From NCBI GenBank assembly GCA_902628925.1, contig CACOPA010000004.1:55629-119628 (forward strand): a DNA stretch of 64,000 nucleotides, written 5' to 3'. Below the pieces are notes generated by a model. The model was not told the DNA's origin, did not search any database, and was given only the letters and a program-made list of their open reading frames with translations. Positions within the stretch are counted from its first letter, which is position 1; each line of letters opens with the position of its first letter. Both the position numbers and the translations under genes were made by a program. Origin of the DNA: an uncultured SAR86 cluster bacterium (lineage in GTDB: Bacteria > Pseudomonadota > Gammaproteobacteria > Magnimaribacterales > D2472). Of the stretch, positions 50,870-60,557 are shown piece after piece.

Positions 50870-53299
50870 TTATGAATCAAATGCTTTAAAGGATTGTAGC
50901 AAAAGTGGTAATAATATTAATGTTGCCACTAATGAGGTAAAAATTGCTAATGATGTAAAAGTTCCAAATAAAACCGTTGGAGAAAAATTTGAAAAGCTGA
51001 AAATCAGGAATCCAATAGAAATTGTCAGTGCTGTATACAAGATAGCTCTTCCAATAGTGGTATGCGATTTGAGAATTGCATCGCTCGACGCTACTCCATT
51101 GCAAATTTCAACCTTATATCTATATAAGTAATGGATTGTATTATCCACTGCCATCCCAACACTGATCGCAGCGACAGTGATGGTCATAATATCCAATGGA
51201 ATTGATAGAATTCCAAGTAACCCAAGAACGCTTGACGCAGTTAAGATGTTTGGGATCAGTCCAATAACTGCAACTTTGATTGATCTAAATATTACCAAAA
51301 ACATAATCAATATCACCCCAAAAACAATACCCAAAGATTTAATTTGAGAATCAAATAATGACTGCAACATGTTGTTGTAAAGAACTGCAAGGCCGGTAAT
51401 TCTAAATTGATCCTCTGCTAATCCAAATTTCTCCTGGAGATCACTTGAAACATTATTAATCAGTTGGTTCCTATTGAGGGTATTTGAAGTTTCATAAACG
51501 CGTGTTGAGATCCTAACCTGTGAATCGTCTTCATTTATGTAAGAATATAAAAGAGACTCCTTGAGATCTTCAGGCAAAACAGATCTTAATAATGCTAACT
51601 CAAGATCATTGAGATCTTTGCCATTATTGATAAGTCGTGCCATTTTTATTCCACTTGCAACACTTAACACTTTTCCTATTTCTGGAGTGCTATCCAAATA
51701 ATCATGAATGCCTTCAAGTCGCTTTAAAGTAAAAGAGTTCCACCAGTATCCGGATGCTTCACTTGAATCATCTTCAAAAAGATCATCATCAAACAAATCA
51801 TCATCCAGACCGATATCCTCTATTGATTCCTTTGGAGCATCTATAACAATATCTAAAGTTGCCGTCCCTCCGAGTTCTTTATCAAGCAAGTACATTCCTT
51901 GATAAATTTCAGTATCATCAGAAAAATAATCGATGAATCTATTCTCAACTTTTAGAAGTGAAAACCCATACACTAATCCGCACATCAAAATGATAGATAC
52001 CAAAAAAATTCGATTCTTTGCATAATGACTAAATTTAACTAATGAAACTGGAACAGATTGAATCCAATGAGGCTCATTTGCTTTCCTGTTGATTAAAATC
52101 TTCATCATCATTGGTAAAAACGTGAAGGTTAGTAAAAACGCAAAAATCATGCCAACCGCCATCATTTTCCCAAACTCTATTACTGGTTTAATTTCTCCAA
52201 AAATTAATGAGATAAAAGCTACTGCAGTGGTAAATGCAGCAAAAAAACATGGAAACAACATTTGTTTACATGCCTCTGCTATAGCATCATCCACAGAATT
52301 CATCTCACGCCTAACATCATTAAATCTCACTAAAACGTGAACAGTTAACGAGATAGTAAGAATTAATAAAAGAGCAATAAAGTTGGATGAGACAACACTA
52401 ATTTTCCAACCTGCCAAACCCAAAAAAGATGCGGTAAAAATGGTGGCTATTACAGCATTAGAAAGCGGTAGGAATACATAGCTGATTTTCCCAAAAAATG
52501 TGAACAGCAAAAGACCAAACACAATTGCAACTGCTATTCCAAAGACCCTAAGATCAGATTCTATAAATGACATCATATCAACTGCAATCATTGACGCTCC
52601 ACCTAGGAAAATTGTCCCCTCAGACCTAAATTTATTTAAAACTGATCTTACGTTTTCGATTAATTGCTTTTGTTTTATAGACTCAAGATCATTGATCTCA
52701 GAAATAGCTAAATTTATTTTATCTATCTCATCTTGAACTTTAGGTGTTTGAACTTTATCCAGTAATTCATATCTTTTATTTATTAAGGGCCTGTATTCTA
52801 GATTTTCTTCTAAAACTATTTGTAAAGCAGTAGTTTTTCCATCAGGGCTTATTATTAGTTCTGAGTAGATGGGATTATCAAGAATTTCTTCTTTAGCCAG
52901 CTGAATATCTACCACAGGATCTTCAAGTGTCTTTAAGTTGTCTGCTATTTCACTAAGCTCTACTCTTGGTTGAAAGAAAATAGGTGCATCCAATAAAGAG
53001 AGAACTGAAGAAATGCCCTCTAAATCTGATAATTGTGATTCTAAATTTTTTATAACTGATAATGTTTGTGGGTCAAATAAATTATTCTTTGGAGTAAACG
53101 TTGCAATTAAAAAATCTGAGTTACCAAATGTATTACCAACCTCTCTGTAAGTTTTAAATGCTTCGTCCCCCTGAATAACCAATGCTTCTGAGGATGCATC
53201 AAGCTTAAAATTCTGCAGTCCAGGTAACAGAAGAACTAATCCAATCAGAAGCATCAGCAATCCCAAAACTGGTCTTTGAAGCATTTGTTTAAAAATCAT
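50870..53299 (-). CDS. RND/MMPL family transporter
   Basis: An 809-residue inner-membrane transporter from ATG 53299, which overlaps the bolA stop as ATGA; a GTG at 53311 would overlap further. It has two sets of one plus five spans with large periplasmic loops. The first set contains VHVLVRFNDVRREMNSVDDA and the second GMAVDNTIHYLYRYKVE, both as in MMPL/HpnN-type (COG1033) exporters. An acidic patch (DDDLFDDDLFEDDSSE) lies in the second loop. These proteins move lipids such as hopanoids or mycolates; the cargo here is unknown. Confidence 0.88.
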   Translation of the reverse strand: MIFKQMLQRPVLGLLMLLIGLVLLLPGLQNFKLDASSEALVIQGDEAFKTYREVGNTFGNSDFLIATFTPKNNLFDPQTLSVIKNLESQLSDLEGISSVLSLLDAPIFFQPRVELSEIADNLKTLEDPVVDIQLAKEEILDNPIYSELIISPDGKTTALQIVLEENLEYRPLINKRYELLDKVQTPKVQDEIDKINLAISEINDLESIKQKQLIENVRSVLNKFRSEGTIFLGGASMIAVDMMSFIESDLRVFGIAVAIVFGLLLFTFFGKISYVFLPLSNAVIATIFTASFLGLAGWKISVVSSNFIALLLILTISLTVHVLVRFNDVRREMNSVDDAIAEACKQMLFPCFFAAFTTAVAFISLIFGEIKPVIEFGKMMAVGMIFAFLLTFTFLPMMMKILINRKANEPHWIQSVPVSLVKFSHYAKNRIFLVSIILMCGLVYGFSLLKVENRFIDYFSDDTEIYQGMYLLDKELGGTATLDIVIDAPKESIEDIGLDDDLFDDDLFEDDSSEASGYWWNSFTLKRLEGIHDYLDSTPEIGKVLSVASGIKMARLINNGKDLNDLELALLRSVLPEDLKESLLYSYINEDDSQVRISTRVYETSNTLNRNQLINNVSSDLQEKFGLAEDQFRITGLAVLYNNMLQSLFDSQIKSLGIVFGVILIMFLVIFRSIKVAVIGLIPNILTASSVLGLLGILSIPLDIMTITVAAISVGMAVDNTIHYLYRYKVEICNGVASSDAILKSHTTIGRAILYTALTISIGFLIFSFSNFSPTVLFGTFTSLAIFTSLVATLILLPLLLQSFKAFDS

Positions 53300-53595
53300 T
53301 TTTTTGCACACTCTGGTGATTCAGGCTCAGAATCTAATTTTGAAAGTTCATCATGTGTGTAACAATGAAGTGCAAGCGCATGAAATTTCTGCATTAAATC
53401 TCCAAGATGAGAAAAAACCATTTTATGCCTTAAAACTCTTGGAGTATTAACAAATGAATCATCTGCGATGATTAACTTGAAGTGAGTTTCTGAATTTTCT
53501 GGAACCGAGTGCATATGACTTTCATTTTGAAGCTTGAAAACAGCATTGGGAAATTTTTCAAAAACTTTATTTCTTATTTCTGTTTCGAGATTCAT
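53296..53595 (-). CDS. bolA: BolA family protein
   Basis: A 99-residue BolA. ESHMHSVPENSETHFKLII is the family signature and HALALHCYTHDE ends the domain with the conserved His. It partners monothiol glutaredoxins in iron-sulfur trafficking. Its start lies 29 bp inside ogt, an unusually long overlap, but the length matches E. coli BolA so the start seems right. Confidence 0.9.
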   Translation of the reverse strand: MNLETEIRNKVFEKFPNAVFKLQNESHMHSVPENSETHFKLIIADDSFVNTPRVLRHKMVFSHLGDLMQKFHALALHCYTHDELSKLDSEPESPECAKK

Positions 53596-54037
53596 AACTT
53601 TCTAGCTTTAAAAGTTTGTGTTTATTTTTAATTCCAAAAGCATATTTACCAATATTTCCATTAGATTTTAATACTCTGTGACATGGAATTATAAGCGGAA
53701 TTGGATTTAATCTACATGCTGAACCAACTGCTCTGACAGCATTTGGATTGTTAATGGATGCTGCTATTTCCTGATAAGAACATGTTTCACCATATTTTAT
53801 ATTAGTAAGGGATTTCCAAATTTTTTTTTGAAATTCAGTCCCTTCTAATTTGCTAAAATTGATAGGAAGTTCTTTGACTGAAATCATACCTTTAAATAGC
53901 TGGTTAAAGGTTTCTTGAAGATTTTGATCAAAAAATAAGTTTACAGTTGAACTTACCAGCTCCAGTCTTGTGAGATTTCTGTCTTTGAAATGAGCTAAAA
54001 AATTACCAATTGGTGTTTTAATAAAAGATGATTTCAT
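53567..54037 (-). CDS. ogt: Methylated-DNA--protein-cysteine methyltransferase
   Basis: A 156-residue Ogt-type enzyme that removes O6-methyl groups from guanine in a suicide reaction. The acceptor motif PCHRV is at 118-122 with C119. The helix-turn-helix YGETCSYQEIAASINNPNAVRAVGSA and the conserved Asn hinge are intact. No LexA box or Ada-type regulation is visible nearby. It follows the rhomboid gene by 8 bp. Confidence 0.92.
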   Translation of the reverse strand: MKSSFIKTPIGNFLAHFKDRNLTRLELVSSTVNLFFDQNLQETFNQLFKGMISVKELPINFSKLEGTEFQKKIWKSLTNIKYGETCSYQEIAASINNPNAVRAVGSACRLNPIPLIIPCHRVLKSNGNIGKYAFGIKNKHKLLKLESYESRNRNKK

Positions 54038-54045
54038 GAAAAGAA

Positions 54046-54801
54046 TTAGTTGTAATCCTTAATGCCTTTTGATTTTGATCGATCATAAATCTTTTGATCA
54101 TAGGCTTCTCTAAAAGAGGTACTTGAAAAAGGCCTTGAGTGATGAGTGGTTTGAACTTTATTTCGTTTATTAAATAAAAACGTGTACATGAGTCCACTCA
54201 TGAATCCTGCAACATGAGCCATGTAGGCAACACCATCGGACATAGAGGATCCTAATGAGAAAAACTGACCAATAATCCATATTGCCAGAACTATGCCTGC
54301 GGGGACATTAATAATTTGGATAAAAATAAAAATCCAAACGAAAACTCTTACATTTGCACTTGGATATAAAATCAGATATGCGCCTAGTATTCCGGCAACT
54401 GAACCACTTGCACCTATCAAAGGTATTAGACTATCAGGATCTATAATTCCTTGAGCTAGAGAAGCTATAACGCCACAGACTAAGTAAAAGATAAGAAACT
54501 TAATCGATCCAAGTTCAGCTTCAATATTATCTCCAAAAATCCATAAATAGAGCATATTTGAGAATAAATGAAAAAATCCTCCATGAATAAATAAGGATGT
54601 GTATAGATTTGAATAAAGCAGACTCGAGTCTGAAAAAAATTCTCTGGAAATAAATCCATTTTCTCTAAAAAATGTTTCTAGTTCGCTACTGCTAAGACTA
54701 GACTGGAATAAAAATACCAATACATTTAAGCCTATAATTGTATAAGTCACCCAAGGCGTTTTCTTTATTGGATTATCATCAAAAAGAGGTAAGAAAAACA
54801 T
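54046..54801 (-). CDS. Rhomboid family intramembrane serine protease
   Basis: A 251-residue membrane protease with six spans. The catalytic dyad is S132 in GASGSVAG and H196 in AHVAGF. HGGFFHLFSNMLYLWIFGDNIE is the conserved second-helix segment. The C-terminal 45 residues are polar and probably cytoplasmic. It cuts transmembrane substrates, unknown here. The gene overlaps its small upstream neighbour by 1 bp. Confidence 0.92.
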   Translation of the reverse strand: MFFLPLFDDNPIKKTPWVTYTIIGLNVLVFLFQSSLSSSELETFFRENGFISREFFSDSSLLYSNLYTSLFIHGGFFHLFSNMLYLWIFGDNIEAELGSIKFLIFYLVCGVIASLAQGIIDPDSLIPLIGASGSVAGILGAYLILYPSANVRVFVWIFIFIQIINVPAGIVLAIWIIGQFFSLGSSMSDGVAYMAHVAGFMSGLMYTFLFNKRNKVQTTHHSRPFSSTSFREAYDQKIYDRSKSKGIKDYN

Positions 54802-55004
54802 TAGCTATCGAGATGTTTTGCATTTTGTAACTCAATAACCCTACTAAGAACCTCCTCCCATATTTTCCACTCAGAATGATTTAGGTTTGCAGCATATTCA
54901 GCCGCTCTTAGCATCGCTATAGATTCCGCATCATCACCATATTGAGAGATAAGGTCTCGAGCTGTTTTTGTTACTTGATTCAAGGCTTTTTGCAACTGGC
55001 ACAT
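54801..55004 (-). CDS. Small conserved helical protein
   Basis: A 67-residue acidic protein, all helical by pattern (ARDLISQYGDDAESIAMLRAAEYAANLNHSEWKIWEEVLSRVIELQ). No signal peptide or known domain. It shares one base with the rhomboid gene, so they are co-translated. Similar small helical frames upstream of rhomboid genes may exist in related bacteria, but I cannot verify that. Confidence 0.6.
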   Translation of the reverse strand: MCQLQKALNQVTKTARDLISQYGDDAESIAMLRAAEYAANLNHSEWKIWEEVLSRVIELQNAKHLDS

Positions 55005-55188
55005 TATTTTAAATTGTTCTGCAACTTTATCCCAAGTAAAGCTAGATTCAAAGCTTATTCAGACAGACAAAAGAAATTTCTTAGCCCAAATGAATAACTG
55101 AGAAGAATATCGAGCGAAACTTGAGTTTGTACATAGTAGAATGGTAGGTGTAATTTAGGAAGTTAATAAAATAAAAATTAACAATTGT

Positions 55189-56112
55189 ATGGAAATTATC
55201 CACATATATGACCAAAGGCCAGGTCATTATAACCAAGGAAATATTCTCTTAGAATCCCTTGGTAATGAGTTTAATTGTGCATCGTCAGAATGCTCAATAG
55301 ATAACTTAGACAAATTTAAACCTAATTCAAATAAACTTATTTTAATTGGGGTTGGGCATAGAGTGCATAAAGCATTACTGCAACAAAAAAGACTCCTCTC
55401 TAGCTCTCATAACATTTCTCTTATTGCTGTTCTAAGACCAACTTTTAATGCTAAAAAGTTTGATCTAGTTGTAGCCCCAGAACATGACTACTTTGACAGA
55501 AAGATGCCCACAAACTGTTTGTTGTTTAAAGGCAGCCTTTGTAAAACATCCCTTCTTAAACCTGAAAATAATAAACTTGTTGTGTGTATTGGCGGCCCAA
55601 TAAAGAATATGCCGTTTGAAAAAGGGCTCCTAATAGATAATCTAAAATACATTATTGATACTCACCGGCAGTTTAAGATTTCTATTTTTAATTCAAGAAG
55701 AACACCCGATGATTTATGGTCTGAAATTTCTTGTTATAAAAATATTAGACTGTATGATTCTGAAGATACTGATTTTAATTTTTTTAACAGCAATCTTGTA
55801 TCGGCTTCAAAAAAATTCATCACACCCGACAGCATTAGTATGATATTTGAGAGTCTATCGAGTTACGGTGAAACTTATTTGTTGCAAACCAGCAAATCCC
55901 CTAAAAAACATTGGTTCAGCTTTAAAAGCAATAAGCATCAAAGAATTAATAATGGATTACTTGACGAAAAACGCATTGGTATTGTTCAAAAAAGGGATGT
56001 TTTTGATCGATCAGGAGTAATAAGTTACATCATATCTCCAAATCCAGGTTTTGAACCATTGGCTGAAGTCGAGAAAATTGCTTTCAAAGTTAAAAGACTT
56101 ATAAATGAATAA
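55189..56112 (+). CDS. ELM1/GtrOC1-like putative glycosyltransferase
   Basis: A 307-residue protein of the ELM1-like family. YDQRPGHYNQGN at the start is the DxRPGHxNQ signature, CIGGP lies near residue 130, and ITPDSISMIFESLSSYG is the C-terminal donor-binding segment. In bacteria these proteins are thought to be nucleotide-sugar transferases for lipopolysaccharide core. It overlaps the next glycosyltransferase by 8 bp. The 184-bp gap upstream holds no recognised feature. Confidence 0.8.
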   Translation: MEIIHIYDQRPGHYNQGNILLESLGNEFNCASSECSIDNLDKFKPNSNKLILIGVGHRVHKALLQQKRLLSSSHNISLIAVLRPTFNAKKFDLVVAPEHDYFDRKMPTNCLLFKGSLCKTSLLKPENNKLVVCIGGPIKNMPFEKGLLIDNLKYIIDTHRQFKISIFNSRRTPDDLWSEISCYKNIRLYDSEDTDFNFFNSNLVSASKKFITPDSISMIFESLSSYGETYLLQTSKSPKKHWFSFKSNKHQRINNGLLDEKRIGIVQKRDVFDRSGVISYIISPNPGFEPLAEVEKIAFKVKRLINE

Positions 56113-57091
56113 TATTGCGCATTTAATTTGTAGCAAAAATTTTTCAGGCATTGAGCAACATGTTCAAGAATTAACATCAACACTAACAAATAATTCTGAT
56201 TATCGTCTTTATATCTTTGCAGATAAAAACTTAGAAACTCATTTTCAGAATCATAGATTTCAAGTATTTCCTAATAAATTCAGGCTCAATCTCATTGCTC
56301 TCTTCAAGCTCCGAAAATTAATAAAAGTTCATAAAATTCAAATACTTCACTGTCATGGTTCAAAATCAATCCTTTTAGGTCGTTGGGTAAGCTGGATTAC
56401 AAAGGTAGAATTAATTGCAACAGTTCATGCTAATAAAAAAAGACCTGTTCCTACAAATGGCTTTAGTAAAACAATTATCGTAAATGAGCTCTTAAAAAAA
56501 ACTTATCCTGCTGCAGAGGTGATAGGTAATTGGGTAAATCCCAGATTAGAAATAATTAATTCCTCAAGAGATGGAAGCTTTATTGCGGTTGGAAGACTGG
56601 AAAAAATCAAGCGATTCGACTTATTGATTCATGCATGGAAAGGCATTAATGAAAAACTTGAAATCATCGGAGATGGTTTAGAAAAGAATACTCTGCTAAC
56701 TATCATTGAGAATAACGACCTAGCCAAAAGAATTACCATCAGGTCAGAGGTCAATTCTCAGGAACTGGCTAATATTTATAAAAGAGCAAAAGGCTTAATC
56801 GTCACTAGCTCAAGAGAGGGAGGACCTAGGGTGGCTCTAGAGGCAGCAGCTTTTAACTTACCGGTATTTGGAACCAATGTAGGTATTATGAGTGAATTAT
56901 TTCCGCAAGAGGTCTTGGCTGATCCCAGCAATGAAGATGAAGTTATTTCTTTAATAAGAAGTTTTGTGCCCTTAGCAAAAAATCTTGATGTAAGTGCAAT
57001 TAAGGAACGAATATTTGAATCCTATACAGTAGAAAGCTCTGCAAAAAAGGTTAGTAAAATTTACGATTCAGTATTAAGCAATTCTTTGTAA
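56105..57091 (+). CDS. Glycosyltransferase family 4
   Basis: A 328-residue GT-B enzyme. FSGIEQHVQELTSTL opens the acceptor domain, ILHCHGSKSILLGRW is the inter-strand His segment, FIAVGRLEKIKRFDLLIHAW begins the donor domain, and SSREGGPRVALEAAAFNLPV carries the E-x7-E motif. Probably adds a sugar to lipopolysaccharide or another envelope glycan. Overlaps the convergent GT4 gene by 31 bp. Confidence 0.88.
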   Translation: MNNIAHLICSKNFSGIEQHVQELTSTLTNNSDYRLYIFADKNLETHFQNHRFQVFPNKFRLNLIALFKLRKLIKVHKIQILHCHGSKSILLGRWVSWITKVELIATVHANKKRPVPTNGFSKTIIVNELLKKTYPAAEVIGNWVNPRLEIINSSRDGSFIAVGRLEKIKRFDLLIHAWKGINEKLEIIGDGLEKNTLLTIIENNDLAKRITIRSEVNSQELANIYKRAKGLIVTSSREGGPRVALEAAAFNLPVFGTNVGIMSELFPQEVLADPSNEDEVISLIRSFVPLAKNLDVSAIKERIFESYTVESSAKKVSKIYDSVLSNSL

Positions 57092-58158
57092 ACTTTTAAT
57101 GTTGCGTTGGTTTGATACTCTTTTGTGAACTCTTTATTTAAAATTAGCTGATCTGGTACATCCAATAAACATCTTACTTTAACTTCTAAATCATCCATTG
57201 AATTAAGTTTAGTAAGACCATTAGATTGAAGGAGAGATAGAGACTCTTTTACCCCTCCATAATCCCATCCCACAACCGAGCTGCCACAAGCAGCAGCTTC
57301 TATCATTGTTCTCCCAAACGGTTCAGCCTTTGATGATAAGTTAAAAACAATAGAAGAAATTTTATAAACATTTTCAATATCAGATCTTCCATCACAAAAT
57401 AATATTTTAGTGTCATCTAAATCAAGGTCTGATGCCAACATTTTGAGCTTTTTAAAATAAGTTTTCTTATTCTTTGCAACAGGCCCCATGACTATGCCAA
57501 TCAATGAAGGATCTTTAAGCCTATGTATTAGTTTAATAAACGTTTCAATGCCCTTCCATGAAGTGATCCTGCCAGGCATTAATAAGATTTTTTTATTTAT
57601 TGTTTGCGGAAATTCTGCAAACCATTTACTAAGCCAACTACTTTCTAGAGGAACTTGATTGAATTTTTCTGTGTCACAACCTCTGTAAATATTGACTATA
57701 TTTGTAGTTGAAATTCTGTAATTTTCTTTAATGTATTGCTTTACAGTATTAGAAATACTAATAATTAAATCACTTTTAGCCATTGATTGGCTATACCAAG
57801 GCTTGCTGTAAAGACCATGAAAGGTAGATACTAAGATTGGCTTTTGATCATCTGCCAATCCTCTTATGGCCAAGAGATATATCCAGGCTGGAAATCTTGA
57901 TCGAACATGAACAATATCTGGTTTCTCTTCAAGAAGAATTTTCTTGAGCGCATTGAATTGCATCAAAGCAGATATGGATTTCTTTGAAATAGGAATTTGT
58001 AAATTTTTTACCTCGATATCTAATTCACTCTCAAGAACGCCACCTGCTGAAATGACAAGAGCATCATGACCTTGAGAAACTAAAAAATTAGCAAGATCGA
58101 CAGTTCCACGTTCAACACCTCCAAAATTTAATTCTGGAAGTAATTGAGCAACTTTCAT
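57061..58158 (-). CDS. Glycosyltransferase family 4
   Basis: A 365-residue GT-B enzyme. ELNFGGVERGTVDLANFL is the family N-terminal loop, DIVHVRSRFPAWI the acceptor side, LLMPGRITSWKGIETFIKLI the donor strand and SKAEPFGRTMIEAAACGSSVVGW the E-x7-E region. It is similar in layout to WaaG/RfaB-type core transferases. It follows the ABC permease without a gap and converges on the other GT4 gene. Confidence 0.9.
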   Translation of the reverse strand: MKVAQLLPELNFGGVERGTVDLANFLVSQGHDALVISAGGVLESELDIEVKNLQIPISKKSISALMQFNALKKILLEEKPDIVHVRSRFPAWIYLLAIRGLADDQKPILVSTFHGLYSKPWYSQSMAKSDLIISISNTVKQYIKENYRISTTNIVNIYRGCDTEKFNQVPLESSWLSKWFAEFPQTINKKILLMPGRITSWKGIETFIKLIHRLKDPSLIGIVMGPVAKNKKTYFKKLKMLASDLDLDDTKILFCDGRSDIENVYKISSIVFNLSSKAEPFGRTMIEAAACGSSVVGWDYGGVKESLSLLQSNGLTKLNSMDDLEVKVRCLLDVPDQLILNKEFTKEYQTNATLKVYKELLNTES

Positions 58159-59367
58159 TTATTCGTACCTTAGTGAAATTGCTGGATCAAGTTTGGCTGC
58201 TCTTCTAGCAGGCCAAATTCCAAAAAATAGTCCTACCATTGCAGAAAAAGTAATTGATCCAATTATCGCGGTAAAAGGAAATACTATCGGCCATTCTTGT
58301 AAAAAAGCTATTAGAAAATATATTGAGGTTCCAAAAATAACTCCAATAAAACCGCCAATTAAGCATAACGTGATTGCTTCAATAATAAACTGAAATAATA
58401 TTGTATTTTGTGTAGCGCCTAGTGCTTTTCTTAATCCAATTTCCCTTGTTCTTTCAGTAACTGAAACCAACATAATATTCATCACGCCAATACCCCCTAC
58501 CAAAAGGCTTATTGAGGCTATGCCAATTATTAAAGCAAAGAATATAGATGTGGCTTGTCTTTGAAGGTCTAATGCTTGACCCCAATCTCTAATACTGAAA
58601 TTATTATTTTCACCGGGCCCTATGTCATGCTCTCTTCTTAGAATCCTCTCGATAGCAATCATTACTTCCTCTGTCGCATACTCTATAGGGTAATTTATAG
58701 CAATAGACCCTATTGTCTCCCTTCCAAAGATTCGATCAGAGGCAGTGTATAAGGGTGTATATATCTGCTCGTCAGGATTTGGCCCCCAGCTTGCACCCTC
58801 TTCTTTGATAGTGCCAATTACTTTAAATGGAATATTATTAATAAAGATTTCATTGTTTAAAAGAATTCTGGATGATGTTTTAAGTTCGTTAGCAACTTTT
58901 GAGCCAAGAACGACAACCCGTTTTCTTGCTAAATTGTCAATTTCAGTAAAAGAAATACCAGAATCTAATTCATATCCTCGGATTGAAAAAAAATCCTGCG
59001 TGCTGCCGACAATTTGTAAACTTGCATTCTCGCTTTTAAATTGTACTTGTTTTGATCCCCGAATCTCAGGGGCAATTTGCCAAGGTATTTCTTCATCCTT
59101 TGAAAGAGCAATGGCATCTTTGATATCCAACGGAACCTTACTAGTATTTGTTGCCCCTTGCCTAGAAGAGCTTGGATAAACATATATTGTTCTTGCCCCT
59201 AGGTCAGTAATCGAGTCATTGAGTGCCTGTTGAGCACTCGAACCCATGGCTACCATAGCAATAACAGCAGCTGTACCAATAATAATGGCAAGCGTAGTTA
59301 AAATTGATCTTAATTTATTTACTTTTATAGCATCTATTGCAGTGCCTATAGATTCTTGGACAAGCAT
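58159..59367 (-). CDS. MacB-type ABC transporter permease
   Basis: A 402-residue permease with one N-terminal span (RSILTTLAIIIGTAAVIAMVAM), a large periplasmic MacB_PCD domain, and three C-terminal FtsX-type spans (VGGIGVMNIMLVSVTERTREIGLRKALGA). It works with the separate ATPase and adaptor encoded upstream. This three-gene form differs from E. coli MacB, where ATPase and permease are fused. Likely exports a peptide, lipid or drug across the outer membrane via a TolC-like channel not in this window. Confidence 0.9.
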   Translation of the reverse strand: MLVQESIGTAIDAIKVNKLRSILTTLAIIIGTAAVIAMVAMGSSAQQALNDSITDLGARTIYVYPSSSRQGATNTSKVPLDIKDAIALSKDEEIPWQIAPEIRGSKQVQFKSENASLQIVGSTQDFFSIRGYELDSGISFTEIDNLARKRVVVLGSKVANELKTSSRILLNNEIFINNIPFKVIGTIKEEGASWGPNPDEQIYTPLYTASDRIFGRETIGSIAINYPIEYATEEVMIAIERILRREHDIGPGENNNFSIRDWGQALDLQRQATSIFFALIIGIASISLLVGGIGVMNIMLVSVTERTREIGLRKALGATQNTILFQFIIEAITLCLIGGFIGVIFGTSIYFLIAFLQEWPIVFPFTAIIGSITFSAMVGLFFGIWPARRAAKLDPAISLRYE

Positions 59368-60557
59368 TAGCTAAACCTATTTTTTAAACGTTCAGAAAAT
59401 CTTTGCTGAGATTTAATTAATCCCTCGCTAGGTAAGACATAAACAATATCATTCTTATTAAGCCCCTCTTTTAGTTCGACATAGTTAAGGTCAGTTTTGC
59501 CAACCTTAACCCATTGCATTTGTGGTCCCTTATTTGTTTCTTTAAAAACTATAAAATAAGTAAAACCTTCACCTTCAACTTTTTTTTCTAAAAATGAACT
59601 GATTTGATCATTATCAATCCCTAAAAGCATGGCAACACTCATAACATCTCTTCTTGTTCTTAAGGATCCAGAGGGCAGTGCTAAAGCAACTTGTTCATTT
59701 AAAATTTCTATTTCAACATCGGTATTCATCCCTATCAGTAGCAAATTATTCTCATTTTTAATATCAATCAATACCGGGAATGTAGTAACGTTTTGCTCCT
59801 CTCTAGCCTGAGGTTCAATCTTTGAAACTATGCCAGTAAATTTTTTATCTCTGTAAGCTGAAACTTTCAAGGTAACTTCTTGGCCAATAGTGATTTTGCC
59901 AATATCTATCTCGTCGATTAATGCTCTTACTCTCACTTGATTTAAGTCAGCCATCTCCATTAAAAGAGTCCCCCCACCAACAGCTGAAGTTGGTGATGTA
60001 ATTACTTGTCCAACTTCTGCTGGTCTTGAAATAATAGTTCCACTAATTGGTGATCTAACAAGGGTATCATCGAGCGCTATTTTTGCATTTTCTAAGTAAA
60101 CATTGGATCTTACGTATTGAGATTTCGCAGAGGAAAAGGATTCTTGGGCATCTTCAAAAGCTTTATCAGAAATGCTTCCCTCATTATGGAGTGTTTCTGA
60201 TCTAAGAAATTGGCTTTCAGCATTCTGTAATCTAACCTTTGCTACGTCTAAATCAGCAGACGCTTGCTCTAAATTATTTTTTGGTGTTCTTTGATCAATT
60301 CTTGCTAATACTTGACCTTTTTCTATAAAATCTCCAATTTCTGCACCCAAATATAATATTTCTCCTGATGCTTTAGACTTGATCTCAATAGAGGATATTG
60401 CCTCAACAGTTCCTGAAGCCTCGACAGTTAAATCAAGTTGTTGAGTTTTAACTTCTTTTTTTGAATAAAATTTAAATTCCTCTTCATCACTTGAGCCACC
60501 TCCACAACTTACTAGAGCAATTGGAATTATTAATAAAGAAAATATTTTGTGCTTCAT
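59367..60557 (-). CDS. MacA/HlyD-type membrane fusion lipoprotein
   Basis: A 396-residue periplasmic adaptor with lipobox LVSC (Cys about 18). The lipoyl/barrel-sandwich segment has GTVEAISSIEIKSKASGEI and the mirrored GTIISRPAEVGQVI, separated by an alpha-hairpin of about 70 residues (NNLEQASADLDVAKVRLQNA). The beta-barrel follows (RVRALIDEIDIGKITIGQEV). It links the MacB-type permease to an outer-membrane channel. Overlaps the ATPase gene by 4 bp. Confidence 0.9.
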   Translation of the reverse strand: MKHKIFSLLIIPIALVSCGGGSSDEEEFKFYSKKEVKTQQLDLTVEASGTVEAISSIEIKSKASGEILYLGAEIGDFIEKGQVLARIDQRTPKNNLEQASADLDVAKVRLQNAESQFLRSETLHNEGSISDKAFEDAQESFSSAKSQYVRSNVYLENAKIALDDTLVRSPISGTIISRPAEVGQVITSPTSAVGGGTLLMEMADLNQVRVRALIDEIDIGKITIGQEVTLKVSAYRDKKFTGIVSKIEPQAREEQNVTTFPVLIDIKNENNLLLIGMNTDVEIEILNEQVALALPSGSLRTRRDVMSVAMLLGIDNDQISSFLEKKVEGEGFTYFIVFKETNKGPQMQWVKVGKTDLNYVELKEGLNKNDIVYVLPSEGLIKSQQRFSERLKNRFS

